The notes: generated by a model not told the origin, from the letters alone. A stretch of DNA of 64,000 nt from Haloferula rosea (GCF_016595525.1 NZ_JAENII010000002.1:490380-554379), one strand, 5' to 3'. Counted from the stretch's first letter, positions 16,950 through 26,608 are shown. Numbers and translations are program-made.

Positions 16950-18302
16950 TCAGAGCAGCGCCTTCCAACGGGCGATCTCCGAGCGCACGTTGTCGATCGA
17001 TGGAGCGCCGGGATTGGTTCGTGCGGCGAGCGCGGTTTCCAGTGAGAAGACGCTGCCTGCTTCGGTGGTGTAGGCTTCGTCGATGTGGGTCAGGTCGAGT
17101 TGGTCCAGCGGAGTGCCGGAGCTGACTGATTCGGCGACGGCCTTTCCGACAAGCTCGTGTGCGTGACGGAACGGGACACCTTGTTTGACCAGCCAGTCGG
17201 CCAGATCGGTGGCGAGGAGGAGTGGATCGCTTGCCGCTTCCCGACAGTTGTCCTCGCGAATCTCCATCGCGGAGATCATCTCGGCATTCACTGCGAGAGT
17301 GAGACGCAAGGTGTCGATGGAATCGAAAAGCGGCTCCTTGTCTTCCTGCAGGTCACGGTTGTAGGTGAGCGGGAGTCCCTTCACGGCGGTGAGCAGGCTG
17401 ACGAGGTTGCCCAGCAGGCGTCCGGTCTTGCCACGGGTGATCTCGCAGACATCCGGATTCTTCTTCTGCGGCATCAGGGAGGAGCCGGTGGTATGGGCGT
17501 CGGACAAGGAGACGAAACCGAACTCGGCGGAGCACCAAAGGATGAGATCCTCCGAGAGGCGAGACAGGTGGACGCCACAGAGAGACATGGCGAAGAGGAA
17601 CTCCGCGATGTAGTCACGATCCGAGACCGCATCCATCGAGTTGCGGCTGACTTCGTCAAAGCCGAGCTCATCGGCAATCTGCTGACGGTCCAGATTGATG
17701 GTGGAGCCGGCCAGGGCGCCTGATCCGAGTGGGGAAACATTCAGTCGCTTCCTGCAGTCGGCGAGACGACCGAGATCGCGCTGAAGCATTTCGACGTAGG
17801 CGAGGAGGTGATGTCCAACCGTGACCGGTTGACCACGCTGGAGGTGGGTGTAGGCAGGGAGGACGGTGCCTGCATAGGCCTCGGCCCGGTCGAGAAGCGC
17901 CCGCTGCAGGTCCTGGATGCCGGCAGAGATCACGTCGATCTCCGCACGGCAGTAGAGGCGGGTATCAGTGGCGACCTGGTCGTTGCGGGAACGCGCCGTG
18001 TGGAGCTTTGCTCCGGCGGCTCCAATCCGCTTGGTCAGCTCGGCCTCGATATTCATGTGAATGTCCTCAAGGCTGGTCTTGAACTCGAAATTTCCGGCCG
18101 TGATGTCGGCTTCGATCTCACGCAGTCCCTGATCGACCTGCTGGAACTCTTCTGCGCTGAGGAGCCCGGCCTTCACCTGGGCACGGGCATGGGCGATCGA
18201 GCCGGCAACGTCGTGCTGATAGAGCCGCCAGTCGTAGCTGATGGATTCTCCGAATTGCTGAACGAGCTCAGCGGTTTCCTGGGCGAAGCGACCTTTCCAC
18301 AT
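16950..18302 (-). CDS. argH: argininosuccinate lyase
   Basis: Cleaves argininosuccinate to arginine and fumarate, the last step of arginine synthesis. It belongs to the fumarase/aspartase superfamily. Visible are the signature loop GSSLMPQKKNPD with the catalytic serine, TARSRNDQVATD, THLQRGQPVTVGHH, and the N-terminal EDIHMNIE. From the ATG giving MWKGRF the protein is 450 residues, a normal length. The frame stays open to a TTG at 18338, which would only add a low-complexity Pro/Ser stretch, so the ATG is preferred. It stands alone from other arginine genes here and follows a small unknown gene in the same orientation. Confidence 0.94.
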   Translation of the reverse strand: MWKGRFAQETAELVQQFGESISYDWRLYQHDVAGSIAHARAQVKAGLLSAEEFQQVDQGLREIEADITAGNFEFKTSLEDIHMNIEAELTKRIGAAGAKLHTARSRNDQVATDTRLYCRAEIDVISAGIQDLQRALLDRAEAYAGTVLPAYTHLQRGQPVTVGHHLLAYVEMLQRDLGRLADCRKRLNVSPLGSGALAGSTINLDRQQIADELGFDEVSRNSMDAVSDRDYIAEFLFAMSLCGVHLSRLSEDLILWCSAEFGFVSLSDAHTTGSSLMPQKKNPDVCEITRGKTGRLLGNLVSLLTAVKGLPLTYNRDLQEDKEPLFDSIDTLRLTLAVNAEMISAMEIREDNCREAASDPLLLATDLADWLVKQGVPFRHAHELVGKAVAESVSSGTPLDQLDLTHIDEAYTTEAGSVFSLETALAARTNPGAPSIDNVRSEIARWKALL

Positions 18303-18361
18303 GGGCGGTAGTGGACTAGGGGACCGGCCGCCTGCCAAGTGCCAAGTGCAGCCGGGCTGCT

Positions 18362-18625
18362 TCAGGTGGAGGAGGAGCCGGCCTGCCGATACCAGACCGT
18401 CACGTAGGTGGCATTCACGGTGTCGCCACTGGCGGCGGATGCGGGGACGATGGAGACGACCTCGATGCCGCTTTGCTGGCGGAGCCAGTCGCGTGCTTGC
18501 TGGTGACAGCTTTCGATTCGTTCGATGATGACCTTCGGTCCAGCAAGGGTGATTCCCCGCCCGCTGGTGCCGTAGAAGATGCGGTAGTCCAGACTCCGGT
18601 AGGCGGGAATGGGAGGTGGCTTCAT
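18362..18625 (-). CDS. small protein of unknown function
   Basis: 87 residues from the ATG giving MKPPPIPAYRS. The frame is open further upstream to 18748, but that part overlaps the end of fur and is not needed. The sequence is a plausible compact fold (YRIFYGTSGRGITLAGPKVI, then EVVSIVPA, then TYVTVWYR), with a helix-like centre between beta-like ends. No signal peptide or membrane segment is present. It lies 35 bases downstream of fur and about 60 bases upstream of argH, all on the minus strand. I do not recognise the family. Confidence 0.55.
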   Translation of the reverse strand: MKPPPIPAYRSLDYRIFYGTSGRGITLAGPKVIIERIESCHQQARDWLRQQSGIEVVSIVPASAASGDTVNATYVTVWYRQAGSSST

Positions 18626-18660
18626 GGAGAATGGGGGTGGATGGACCAAGCGTCCACGGA

Positions 18661-19161
18661 TCAGCGCTTTCTCGCCGGGATGCGCTTGCTGGTGAGGCGT
18701 GCCTGCAACAGGTTCGGGCAGCTCCCCTTGAGCCGGAGCTGCTCGCAACAGGCTTCCAACTTGATCGTCTGACGGACCGGGCGGAACCCGAGTCGTCGGG
18801 TCATGCAGTTGTTGAGCAGGTCGACATGATCATCCTCGAACTCGATCACCTTGCCGCAGTCGATGCAGACCAGGTGATTGTGGCTGGGTTTTTCGAGGTA
18901 GTTCGGGTCGTAGGTCTTGAGGTCACCACCCAGGTCGATTTCCTGGATGAGTCCGGCTTCGACGAGGAGGGCGATGGTCCGGTAAACCGTGGCGCGTGAG
19001 GCGTTCAGGTTGTGCTTCCTGACCCGATCAAAAAGCTCCTCCGAGGTGAAATGGTCGTCCGAGGCGAAGGCGAGACGGACGATGGCATCCCGCTGGGGCG
19101 TACGGCGGAGCCCCTTCTGCCGAATGAAGGCATCGAGTTTGGCTACGGCGGCATCGTCCAT
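18661..19161 (-). CDS. Fur-family transcriptional regulator
   Basis: 166 residues. The N-terminal winged helix reads RRTPQRDAIVRLAF, FTSEELFDRVRK and SRATVYRTIALLVEAGLI. The dimerisation/metal part contains HNHLVCIDCGKVIEFED, with the CxxC zinc pair and the His-rich metal motif. This is the Fur/Zur/PerR family of metal- or peroxide-responsive repressors. The sequence fits Fur best in length and in the CIDCGKVIEF motif, but Zur or PerR cannot be excluded by eye. The ATG at 19161 gives MDDAAVAKLDAFI. It is divergent from a lipoprotein gene 100 bases away. Confidence 0.88.
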   Translation of the reverse strand: MDDAAVAKLDAFIRQKGLRRTPQRDAIVRLAFASDDHFTSEELFDRVRKHNLNASRATVYRTIALLVEAGLIQEIDLGGDLKTYDPNYLEKPSHNHLVCIDCGKVIEFEDDHVDLLNNCMTRRLGFRPVRQTIKLEACCEQLRLKGSCPNLLQARLTSKRIPARKR

Positions 19162-19261
19162 GGCTGGAATCTATCCGACCCGGGGGTCGCACGGGAAGCA
19201 TTTCCGCGATTCGGGGTGTTTCCGATTGGCAAGCGTTGCGGAGTCGGTTGAATTGTCGCTG

Positions 19262-19717
19262 ATGACGATTCGGCGAACCGCATGGCTTCTGATGGCGTTG
19301 GTGATGGCTTCCTGCAGCAGTCCCAACACTCTGGACGTTCGTCCGATGCACCTTCGGAACCGGGAGATCGCGGATGAGGAGGAGCCGATGATCCGCGGCG
19401 AACAACGGAGGCTTTTCCATGGGGCGATCGGTGTCCGTGAGCAGGAGCAGTGTCTGGGTCACTATTATACCGTGCTGTGGCGCAATGACGAGGTGGGTGA
19501 ACCGGTTGAGGTGCGGTTCGAGTATCAGCAGGGAGAGTCGGGCAGCAGGGTGCTGACGAAAACCCAGACCTTTGATGGCTCAATGGAGAAGGGCCGTGCC
19601 GAGTTTCGGATCATTGGCGATGAATACCTGAAGAAGGGACGTGTTCTCGCCTGGCGATGCAGTCTGTGGCGTGGGGGTCGGGAGATCGAGCACAGGCAGT
19701 CGTATCTGTGGGAATAG
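19262..19717 (+). CDS. putative lipoprotein of unknown function
   Basis: 151 residues from the ATG giving MTIRRTAWLLMALVMASCSS, a signal sequence with a lipobox-like end and a cysteine near residue 18. The mature part is charged and mostly beta-like (YYTVLWRNDEVGEPVEVRFEYQQ, WRCSLWRGGREIEHRQSYLW). The open frame starts earlier, but that part overlaps the fur promoter and reading frame. No known domain is recognised. The gene is divergent from fur, so a shared control region at 19162-19261 is possible. Confidence 0.65.
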   Translation: MTIRRTAWLLMALVMASCSSPNTLDVRPMHLRNREIADEEEPMIRGEQRRLFHGAIGVREQEQCLGHYYTVLWRNDEVGEPVEVRFEYQQGESGSRVLTKTQTFDGSMEKGRAEFRIIGDEYLKKGRVLAWRCSLWRGGREIEHRQSYLWE

Positions 19718-19820
19718 AGGCGCAAAAACCGTAGCGAAATCGGGCGATGGACGATTGACCGACCGTGGTTTGCGAGCCTATCTTCCGCCGCGTTGCGAAC
19801 AAGGTTTCGCACTTCTTTCC

Positions 19821-20351
19821 GTGAGTGTGGAAAATGGCATTTATTTCGGAGCTTTCGACGGGTTCACCTGGATCCGTTGCGAAGGGAAGGGCTCATTCAT
19901 GCAGAGTCCAGCGCTCAAGGATTGTACCCAAGCGCGGCAGGAAGACGGTGAGACGCTTTTCGTGATCGATCTCCAGGCCTGCACGGGCATGGATTCGACC
20001 TTCATGGGGTTCCTGGCCGGGCTCGCGGCAAGGGTCGGTCGAGTCGGTGGCCAAGTGCAGATCGCGGCACCGGGTGAACGCAATCGCCAGTCGCTGGAAG
20101 ATCTGGGATTGGATTGCCTGCTGCATATTTCCCCGCCGGAGGCGGTGTGGCGGGGTCATGCGGACGAGATCCGATCAAAACTCGAACCTTACAGCTCCAA
20201 GCGACTGCCTGGAGTCAAGGAGCGCGCAAAGCACGTCCTTGAAGCTCACCGCACTCTGGCCAGCACCAGTGAAGAGAACGCCGAGCGCTTTGCCGGCGTG
20301 CTTGAGGTCTTCGAAAAACAGGCGTCCGATGATTCGGAAGCCGAGAGCTGA
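19821..20351 (+). CDS. STAS-domain (anti-anti-sigma-like) protein
   Basis: About 176 residues from a GTG; the exact start is uncertain (GTG at 19827 also fits) because the upstream open frame has no recognisable content. The core reads LFVIDLQACTGMDSTFMGFLAGLAARV (split here), the classic STAS pattern with the phosphorylatable serine in MDST at about residue 59. STAS proteins of the SpoIIAA/RsbV type bind an anti-sigma kinase when dephosphorylated. The C-terminal 80 residues form a charged helical extension not found in minimal SpoIIAA. The stop overlaps the start of the phosphatase gene (TGATG), so the two are translationally coupled. Confidence 0.8.
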   Translation: MSVENGIYFGAFDGFTWIRCEGKGSFMQSPALKDCTQARQEDGETLFVIDLQACTGMDSTFMGFLAGLAARVGRVGGQVQIAAPGERNRQSLEDLGLDCLLHISPPEAVWRGHADEIRSKLEPYSSKRLPGVKERAKHVLEAHRTLASTSEENAERFAGVLEVFEKQASDDSEAES

Positions 20352-21793
20352 TGGAACGACTTCTGCCCTATCTGCTGCTGCTGATGGTGGTGGTGGTCTT
20401 CCTCCTCCTGTTTGGTCGTCTTCGCAGGCGTTTCCACCGGAAGAAGGACCTTCTGCGCGACATCGAGACCGAGGAAGTCCGCATGTTTGAGTTCCTGCAC
20501 CGTCTGGGTGCGGCAATCGGTTCGGAGACCAGTCAGGAGCAACTTTACCGGATCATCGTCGAGGGTATCGATGAAGTGGTCACGGCCGAAGGAGGCGCCA
20601 TTTACCTGCTCGACGCGAGTGGGGAACTCCTTGTGCCGAAATATCTGTCCTCCAACTGCCCGCCTCTCATCGGGGTGCCGATGGAGGTCCGGAAGAAAGC
20701 TGAGCGCGATGCCCGCGCGATGTCCAGCTACCTGCATCTGACCCAAGTGCCCGTGGAGCATGGAATCTTCGGCGAAGCGCTGGCGAGTGGTCGGCCGATC
20801 CACGTTCCCAGCTTGAGAACCCACGAGTCCTTCCGCGATGCATTCCACGGGTATGGCGGGGGTGAGGACATTGCGGTCCAAGTGGCTCCCTTGCGGCATG
20901 GTGGCAAGGATCTCGGAGTTCTGGCCGTGGCGCGGCGACTGAGTGACCGGCCATTCTCAACCAATGACATCTCGGTGTTCCGCACGGCGGCCGAGCAGTC
21001 CGCGTTCGCGCTCGGCAATGCGTTGATCTACCGGGAGGCCGATGAGAAGCGACAGATCGAGGGGGACCTGCGCAATGCGAGCGAGGTTCAGCGGGTGTTG
21101 CTTCCGCAGGAGTCGCCGGTCATCCCGGGATACCGCGTTCACGGCACGAACATCCCGGCCCGGATCATTAGTGGCGATTACTATGACCACCTTGAACTTG
21201 GAGACGGGCACCACGGGATCGTCATTGCCGATGTGTCGGGCAAGGGGGTTGCGGCAGGCTTGCTGATGGCGATGTGCCGGAGCGTGCTCCGAGCCAAGGC
21301 TGGCGACAGCATGGATCCAGGCGAGGTCTTGGCCCGGGTGAACGAGCTGCTTTTCCCGGATATCCGGGAGGACATGTTCGTCAGCTTGTTCTACGGCGTG
21401 ATCGTCGGCGAAACGGGGACGGTGCGGCTGGCCAGGGCGGGGCACGATGCGGCCCTGCTTTTCCGCTCCGAAACGGGGACCATCGAGATGGTGAAACCTC
21501 CGGGACTCGCGATCGGGGTGGACGGGGGAGAGGTTTTTGAACGGATCACCCGCACGGTCGAGATCGACCTGAAGCACGGTGACTGCCTGTTGTTTTATAC
21601 CGATGGCATCCAGGAGGCGATCGATGAGTCCGGCAAGGAGTTCGGGATCGAGCGGCTGCGAGAGGTCTTCCTCGGCAGTGCCGGTCTGGGCGCTGAGGCC
21701 GCGGTAGCCGCTGTCCAGCGCGAGGTGGCGAAGTTCACCGGCCAAGGGAGGCAGATGGACGACATCACGATGCTTGCGGTCGAACGACGATGA
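20351..21793 (+). CDS. membrane-anchored GAF/SpoIIE-type PP2C serine phosphatase
   Basis: 480 residues. One N-terminal membrane helix (LLPYLLLLMVVVVFLLLF) is followed by a basic stretch and a short coiled region, a GAF sensor domain at about 55-215 (EGGAIYLLDASGELLV, DISVFRTAAEQSAFALGNAL), and a SpoIIE/PP2C catalytic domain at about 255-480. Metal-site motifs are ISGDYYDH, VIADVSGKGVAAGLLMA, ARAGHDAALL, FYTDGIQEAID and MDDITMLAVE. Such RsbU-like enzymes dephosphorylate STAS proteins, and the overlapping upstream STAS gene is the obvious substrate. No anti-sigma kinase is in the window. Confidence 0.9.
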   Translation: MERLLPYLLLLMVVVVFLLLFGRLRRRFHRKKDLLRDIETEEVRMFEFLHRLGAAIGSETSQEQLYRIIVEGIDEVVTAEGGAIYLLDASGELLVPKYLSSNCPPLIGVPMEVRKKAERDARAMSSYLHLTQVPVEHGIFGEALASGRPIHVPSLRTHESFRDAFHGYGGGEDIAVQVAPLRHGGKDLGVLAVARRLSDRPFSTNDISVFRTAAEQSAFALGNALIYREADEKRQIEGDLRNASEVQRVLLPQESPVIPGYRVHGTNIPARIISGDYYDHLELGDGHHGIVIADVSGKGVAAGLLMAMCRSVLRAKAGDSMDPGEVLARVNELLFPDIREDMFVSLFYGVIVGETGTVRLARAGHDAALLFRSETGTIEMVKPPGLAIGVDGGEVFERITRTVEIDLKHGDCLLFYTDGIQEAIDESGKEFGIERLREVFLGSAGLGAEAAVAAVQREVAKFTGQGRQMDDITMLAVERR

Positions 21794-21871
21794 CGTGCTC
21801 GGCACCCAGGAGGAACCGGTTGGAGAAGGCTCGGGGTTGACGAGGAGGGCAGGGCGTGACAGGTAGCGGCC

Positions 21872-22498
21872 ATGCATTCAAGCGATCCTGAACTCGAGAA
21901 GGAGGAGCCTGTGGACGAGCCAGCGATGGAAGCGGCTGCTGAGGGGCAAGCTGACGCCCAATCGGCGGCAGAAGACTCTGAATTCCCTGAGTCTCCTGAA
22001 GCGGAAGGGGCGGGCGAGGAAGCCGACGAAGTCGATCCAATGACCGCCCTGGAGCAAGACGTCATGAAATGGCGTGAACTGGCGATGCGCACCGCGGCTG
22101 ACATGGAGAACTTCCGCAAACGCGCGACCCGCGAGCGTGAGGACTCCATGCGCTACGCCAATCAGTCGCTGCTGGAGGAACTGCTGCCCATCCTCGACAA
22201 CTTCGAAATGGGGATGCAGGCCGCCGGCCAGGAGAAGGACTCGATGATCTACATCGGCATGGACATGGTCCGCAAGCAGCTCAATGAATTCCTGAGCAAC
22301 AATGGGGTCGAGGAGATCCCCGCCGAGGGCAAGGAATTCGATCCGAACCTGCATGAAGCGGTTTCGCAGGAAGAGACAACGGATGCGGCCGAGGGGACCA
22401 TCCTCAGTGTGATCCGACGCGGCTACAATTTGCGCGATCGTCTGCTTCGTCCAGCGACCGTGGTGGTGGCGAAGGCTCCTGAAACCTCGGAAGGCTGA
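21872..22498 (+). CDS. grpE: GrpE nucleotide exchange factor
   Basis: 208 residues. An acidic N-terminus of about 60 residues precedes the coiled coil ([26 protein letters not shown], split), followed by the four-helix region ([14 protein letters not shown]) and the beta-wing ([16 protein letters not shown] and [17 protein letters not shown]). It releases ADP from DnaK in protein folding. dnaJ starts five bases after the stop. dnaK is not in the window. Confidence 0.95.
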   Translation: MHSSDPELEKEEPVDEPAMEAAAEGQADAQSAAEDSEFPESPEAEGAGEEADEVDPMTALEQDVMKWRELAMRTAADMENFRKRATREREDSMRYANQSLLEELLPILDNFEMGMQAAGQEKDSMIYIGMDMVRKQLNEFLSNNGVEEIPAEGKEFDPNLHEAVSQEETTDAAEGTILSVIRRGYNLRDRLLRPATVVVAKAPETSEG

Positions 22499-22503
22499 TC
22501 ATC

Positions 22504-23649
22504 ATGGCAGAGCGCGACTTTTACGAAGTGCTGGGTGTATCGAAGGACGCCAGCGCGAGCGAAATCAAGAAGGCCTATCGGAAGTTGGCGGTGAAATTTC
22601 ACCCCGACAAGAATCCAGGCGACCACGAAGCGGAGGAGCGATTCAAGGAACTCGGTCAGGCCTACGAGGTCCTCAGTGATGAGGACAAGCGTGCGGCCTA
22701 CGATCGCTACGGCCACCAGGCGTTCACCAGTGGAGGTGGCGGTGGCTTTGGCGGTGGTGGCTTCGGTGGCTTCCATGACCCGATGGACCTGTTCTCACAG
22801 GTCTTCGGTGGTGCGTTCGGCGGTGGGTTTGAGGAGTTCTTTGGTGGCGGGCGCCGTCAACGTTCCGGTAAGCAACGTGGTAGCGACCTACGCTACGACC
22901 TCGAAATCTCGCTCGAAGAAGCCGCGTCAGGTGCCGTCAAGGAGCTTGAGATCGAGCACAACTGCGCGTGCGAAAAGTGCAACTCGACCGGTTCGAAGAG
23001 CGGGAGCGGTTCGCAGACCTGCTCGACCTGTGGGGGACGCGGCGTGGTGGCACGTCAGGCTGGGATTTTCATCCAGCAAACCACCTGCCCGGATTGCCGG
23101 GGTACGGGAGCCAGCATCGCGGATCCGTGCAGTGACTGTGGCGGCGAAGGGCGGACCCAGCGTCCGAGCCGGATCAAGATCCGGATCCCCGCCGGCGTGG
23201 AGGATGGCACCCGCCTTCGTTCCTCCGGAAACGGCGATGCCGGCGTTCGAGGCGGTGGCTCCGGCGACCTCTATGTCTTCCTGCATGTGAAGGAACACGA
23301 CGTGTTCGAGCGTGACGGAAGTGACCTCTACTGCCGGATGCCGCTGCCATTCAGTACGGCGGCACTGGGAGGCGAACTCGAGGTACCGACCCTTGATGGC
23401 AAGGCTTCGATCAAGATCCCAGCCGGAACTCAAGGCGGAACCCTGTTCCGGGTGCGTGGACGTGGCATGCCGGTTCTTTCCAGCACGCACAAGGGCGACC
23501 TTCACGTGGAAATTCAGGTTGAGGTTCCGACCCGTCTGAATTCGGAACAGCAGGAGAAACTCCAAGAATTCTCGGAATCCATCGGCGATCACAACTCGCC
23601 GATGCAGGAATCTTTCCTCGAGAAGGCCAAGCGGTTCTTCGGATCCTGA
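22504..23649 (+). CDS. dnaJ: chaperone protein DnaJ
   Basis: 381 residues with the full type I layout: J-domain with HPD in [16 protein letters not shown], a Gly/Phe-rich linker ([14 protein letters not shown]), four CxxCxGxG zinc-finger repeats ([32 protein letters not shown]), and the C-terminal substrate-binding domains ([21 protein letters not shown]). It delivers clients to DnaK and stimulates its ATPase. It sits between grpE and rsmE with gaps of 5 and 7 bases, so the three form one operon. Confidence 0.97.
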   Translation: MAERDFYEVLGVSKDASASEIKKAYRKLAVKFHPDKNPGDHEAEERFKELGQAYEVLSDEDKRAAYDRYGHQAFTSGGGGGFGGGGFGGFHDPMDLFSQVFGGAFGGGFEEFFGGGRRQRSGKQRGSDLRYDLEISLEEAASGAVKELEIEHNCACEKCNSTGSKSGSGSQTCSTCGGRGVVARQAGIFIQQTTCPDCRGTGASIADPCSDCGGEGRTQRPSRIKIRIPAGVEDGTRLRSSGNGDAGVRGGGSGDLYVFLHVKEHDVFERDGSDLYCRMPLPFSTAALGGELEVPTLDGKASIKIPAGTQGGTLFRVRGRGMPVLSSTHKGDLHVEIQVEVPTRLNSEQQEKLQEFSESIGDHNSPMQESFLEKAKRFFGS

Positions 23650-23656
23650 TACCGTC

Positions 23657-24367
23657 ATGGCCCGCTTCTTCCTTGAACCGGAATCGTGGGGCGATCACGC
23701 GGAACTGGTTGGCGACGAGGCGGTCCACTGTTCCCGCGTCCTGAGGGCGAAGGAAGGGGATGTCATCGAGGTCTTCGATGGAGCGGGGCGATGGGCCCGA
23801 GCCGAGATTACGTCGGTGGACCGTAACCGGGTCAGCCTCCGTTTGAGTAATCAGGAGTCGTGCCCGAAGCCAGCGGTTCATGTTGTGCTGGCCCAGGCGA
23901 TCCTGAAAGGGAAAGCCATGGACTGGTTGATCCAGAAGTCGGTCGAATTGGGAGTCAGCTCCATCCAACCCCTGATCACGGAACACACCGTGGTTCGACC
24001 TGCTGAGGCAAAAGCGGAGAAGTGGCGACGCACCGCGTTGGAAGCCTGCAAGCAATCCGGACAGCGATTTCTGCCGGAAATCGGAGAGCCCACGACGCTG
24101 AAGGCGTTTCTCGAAAACAACCACCCGGGACTGAGCATGGTTGCGGCGTTGGCTGAACCCCGGAAGCTGCTGCGGGAGGTCGTCGCGGGTGGCGGTGCCG
24201 TCGATCATGTCACCTTTGTCGTCGGCCCGGAGGGGGATTTTTCGGCGAGCGAACTCGACGCTCTGGTGAGTCATGGCTTTGAGCCGGCAAGCCTCGGAAA
24301 TCAGGTGCTCCGCAGCGAAACTGCAGCCCTGTTCGGCCTCGCTGCGATCGCCTACGTGTTCGCGTAG
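23657..24367 (+). CDS. rsmE: 16S rRNA (uracil(1498)-N(3))-methyltransferase
   Basis: 236 residues of the SPOUT-class RsmE family. Visible are the N-terminal PUA-like part (AVHCSRVLRAKEGDVIEVFDG), MDWLIQKSVELGVSSIQPL, RRTALEACKQSGQRFLPEI, and the SAM-binding knot VVGPEGDFSASELDAL and LGNQVLRSETAALFGLAAIAY. It methylates U1498 of 16S rRNA. Placement directly after dnaJ is a common arrangement in bacteria. Seven bases separate it from dnaJ. Confidence 0.94.
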   Translation: MARFFLEPESWGDHAELVGDEAVHCSRVLRAKEGDVIEVFDGAGRWARAEITSVDRNRVSLRLSNQESCPKPAVHVVLAQAILKGKAMDWLIQKSVELGVSSIQPLITEHTVVRPAEAKAEKWRRTALEACKQSGQRFLPEIGEPTTLKAFLENNHPGLSMVAALAEPRKLLREVVAGGGAVDHVTFVVGPEGDFSASELDALVSHGFEPASLGNQVLRSETAALFGLAAIAYVFA

Positions 24368-24430
24368 GTTCATAAGTTTTTAAATTTAAGGGACTTGAAC
24401 TAAATGGAAATCTAAGATATCTGCATCACC
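24368..24430. other. short AT-rich intergenic stretch ahead of the CAP-domain gene
   Basis: This gap is markedly AT-rich (for example AGTTTTTAAATTTAAG near 24375-24390) against about 60% GC around it. It contains TTGAAC at 24395-24400, but no correctly spaced -10 box. It probably holds the promoter of the following gene. Confidence 0.4.
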
Positions 24431-26608
24431 GTGCGAAATCTTCCCCGATTCATTTCCAGTCTCCTCGCTGCAAGCGCGCTGCTCGGCGTGGTGGAGGCGA
24501 ACCAACTTCCGGCGCCCACAACGGGCCTTGAAGTCGACACTTCGTCCCGGACGGCAGTCCTGGCTTTTTGGAATGCCTACTACAAGAGCTCGGAAGGGTC
24601 CGAAGCTGTCATGGCGTGGAATGGATCGCATGGGATCTGCAGTCCTGGCAGCAACTCGTTGGCCTACACGGAGAAGGTCGAACGGCGTATCAATTTTTAC
24701 CGGGCCTTGGCCGGACTGGATGCCAATACGGTGACCAATTCCGGCGCTGCCGTCGTGATTGGTTCGTCGGATCCCCACAAGCCATCGCCCTCGGTGACCA
24801 AGCAAGCTGCCTGTCAGCAAGCGGCGCTGATGTTCTCGTGGGCCGACCAAGTGAACCACAACCCACCCAATGCGGCGCCCTTCTATTGTTGGTCGTCGAG
24901 CACATGGAATGCGGCGAATCATTCCAATCTGGCGATTGGCTTCTGCGGCCCTGAGGCCATCGACGCCTACATGCGCGAGAACGACCCACTCACCCTGTCA
25001 TCATGGAACTCCCAGGTCGGGCACCGGCGGTGGATCCTCAAGCATGGGGCCACGGATTTCGCCAGTGGGGATGTCCCCGGGAACGGTGTGCAGTTCCGGG
25101 ACACGAACGTCATGTATGTCGTTCAGGCCGGAAGTGAATTGATCGACGTGCCAGCCCGCTTTGTTGCTTGGCCATCGGCGGGATACTTTCCCGACGCCCT
25201 GATGGCCAGCCAGTGGTCGCTGAGCCATCCTGGTGCGAGCTTCTCATCGGCGACGGTGAGCATGACCGATGGCAATGGTTCGCCCGTTTCAACCAGCATC
25301 ATCGACCGAACCACCACGAACCTGGCGGACCCCGCGATTGTTTGGTCCGTTCCTGCATCCGTCGCGACGGTAGGTGTGACGCAGGACACGAGTTATCACG
25401 TGACCGTGGCGGGCATTCAGGTCGATGGATCAACCGTATCGCACTCCTATGTCGTGACGGTGTTCGATCCAGATGTGCTGACCGAACCTCTCGCACTTCA
25501 AGGAACTCCCACTCCTCCGGTCGAGGGAGCCAACTACTTCTTCGAGGCGGTGGCTGGGGCAAGCAGCCACAAGGTGCTTGCGAGTGAATCCCAAACCGTT
25601 GATTGGACTGCTGGAGCCGAGGATGGGGCATCTGATTTCATTATCGACCAGACCGAGGCAAGCTACGCACTGCGGACATCGACACCCTATGTCCATCAGG
25701 GCAGCAAAGCCTTTCGCCTGAGGCTCCCCGCGCCCGGACCGGCGGCCAACGAGAGTTTTATCATCGATCGCGAAGTCATTCCAGGGCCCGGCGCCTCGAT
25801 CAGCTATCGTCGAAAAAGGGGATACATGGCACCCGGCGAGCTGTTCGAACTCCAGATCTCCAACGATGGGAGTTCATGGACGACCATTGACAGCATCAGC
25901 GGATCGATCAGTGGCAACGTGGACCCATCGTTCACCTTGCACACCAAGAGCCTGACTCCCGGCGTCGCCATTCGGGTTCGGGCCGTGCTTCGCTGGCTAG
26001 ATGGAGGCATCTACGCTCCGAGCGACAACCGGACCGGGATCTTCCTCGACAGCATTTCATTCAATAACTGCGAGTGGGCGAGTTCGACCATCGAGATTCC
26101 AGCGGATTCTGGCACCGGTTTGGCGAGAGTCGATGCCTCGACTCTTGGGGGAACGCCTTCCGCTGGCAGCACCCTGCGCCTGCGTCTCAGTGCCGACCTC
26201 GGTGGTGTCTCCTACCTTTCCACTTCACCATTGACCGTCACCTTTGGAGGGACGGTCGAGGGTTTTTCGGATTGGGCTGTGGTGAATTATCCAATGCTGA
26301 CGGGGGGCTTCGATGGCGATCCTGACGGTGACGGTATCCCAAGCGGCGTCGAGTATGCCTTCGGCCTCAATCCGGTCGTGCGATCATCATTTCAACGAAC
26401 CATCAACCTGGGTGCTGGCGGACTGAGTATCAGCACTCCACTCGATTTCCAGCGGGCCGGGGTGGTCTATGAACTCGAGCGTTCCTCGGACCTGAGCTCG
26501 TGGACGACCCTCGGCACGACCGTCACGCATTCCAACGGTCAGCTCATTGGAAGCACGGCCGCCACATCGTCGAAGGGCTTTGTGCGCTGGAAAGTGGTGG
26601 AACCCTGA
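24431..26608 (+). CDS. secreted CAP-domain protein with verrucomicrobial C-terminal region
   Basis: 725 residues from a GTG, beginning with a signal peptide (ISSLLAASALLGVVEA). Residues about 70-230 have the CAP/SCP pattern: RRINFYRALAGLD, WADQVNHNPP, NLAIGFCGPEAIDAYM and VGHRRWIL. Paired cysteines suggest disulfides. The middle is beta-rich, and from about 610 the chain has a DGDPDGDGIPSGVEYAFGLNP segment with probable calcium-binding aspartates. It ends in the LERSSDLSSWTTLG style common in exported verrucomicrobial proteins. CAP proteins are extracellular with varied roles; the function here is unknown. The gene is convergent with purB, 11 bases away. Confidence 0.78.
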   Translation: MRNLPRFISSLLAASALLGVVEANQLPAPTTGLEVDTSSRTAVLAFWNAYYKSSEGSEAVMAWNGSHGICSPGSNSLAYTEKVERRINFYRALAGLDANTVTNSGAAVVIGSSDPHKPSPSVTKQAACQQAALMFSWADQVNHNPPNAAPFYCWSSSTWNAANHSNLAIGFCGPEAIDAYMRENDPLTLSSWNSQVGHRRWILKHGATDFASGDVPGNGVQFRDTNVMYVVQAGSELIDVPARFVAWPSAGYFPDALMASQWSLSHPGASFSSATVSMTDGNGSPVSTSIIDRTTTNLADPAIVWSVPASVATVGVTQDTSYHVTVAGIQVDGSTVSHSYVVTVFDPDVLTEPLALQGTPTPPVEGANYFFEAVAGASSHKVLASESQTVDWTAGAEDGASDFIIDQTEASYALRTSTPYVHQGSKAFRLRLPAPGPAANESFIIDREVIPGPGASISYRRKRGYMAPGELFELQISNDGSSWTTIDSISGSISGNVDPSFTLHTKSLTPGVAIRVRAVLRWLDGGIYAPSDNRTGIFLDSISFNNCEWASSTIEIPADSGTGLARVDASTLGGTPSAGSTLRLRLSADLGGVSYLSTSPLTVTFGGTVEGFSDWAVVNYPMLTGGFDGDPDGDGIPSGVEYAFGLNPVVRSSFQRTINLGAGGLSISTPLDFQRAGVVYELERSSDLSSWTTLGTTVTHSNGQLIGSTAATSSKGFVRWKVVEP

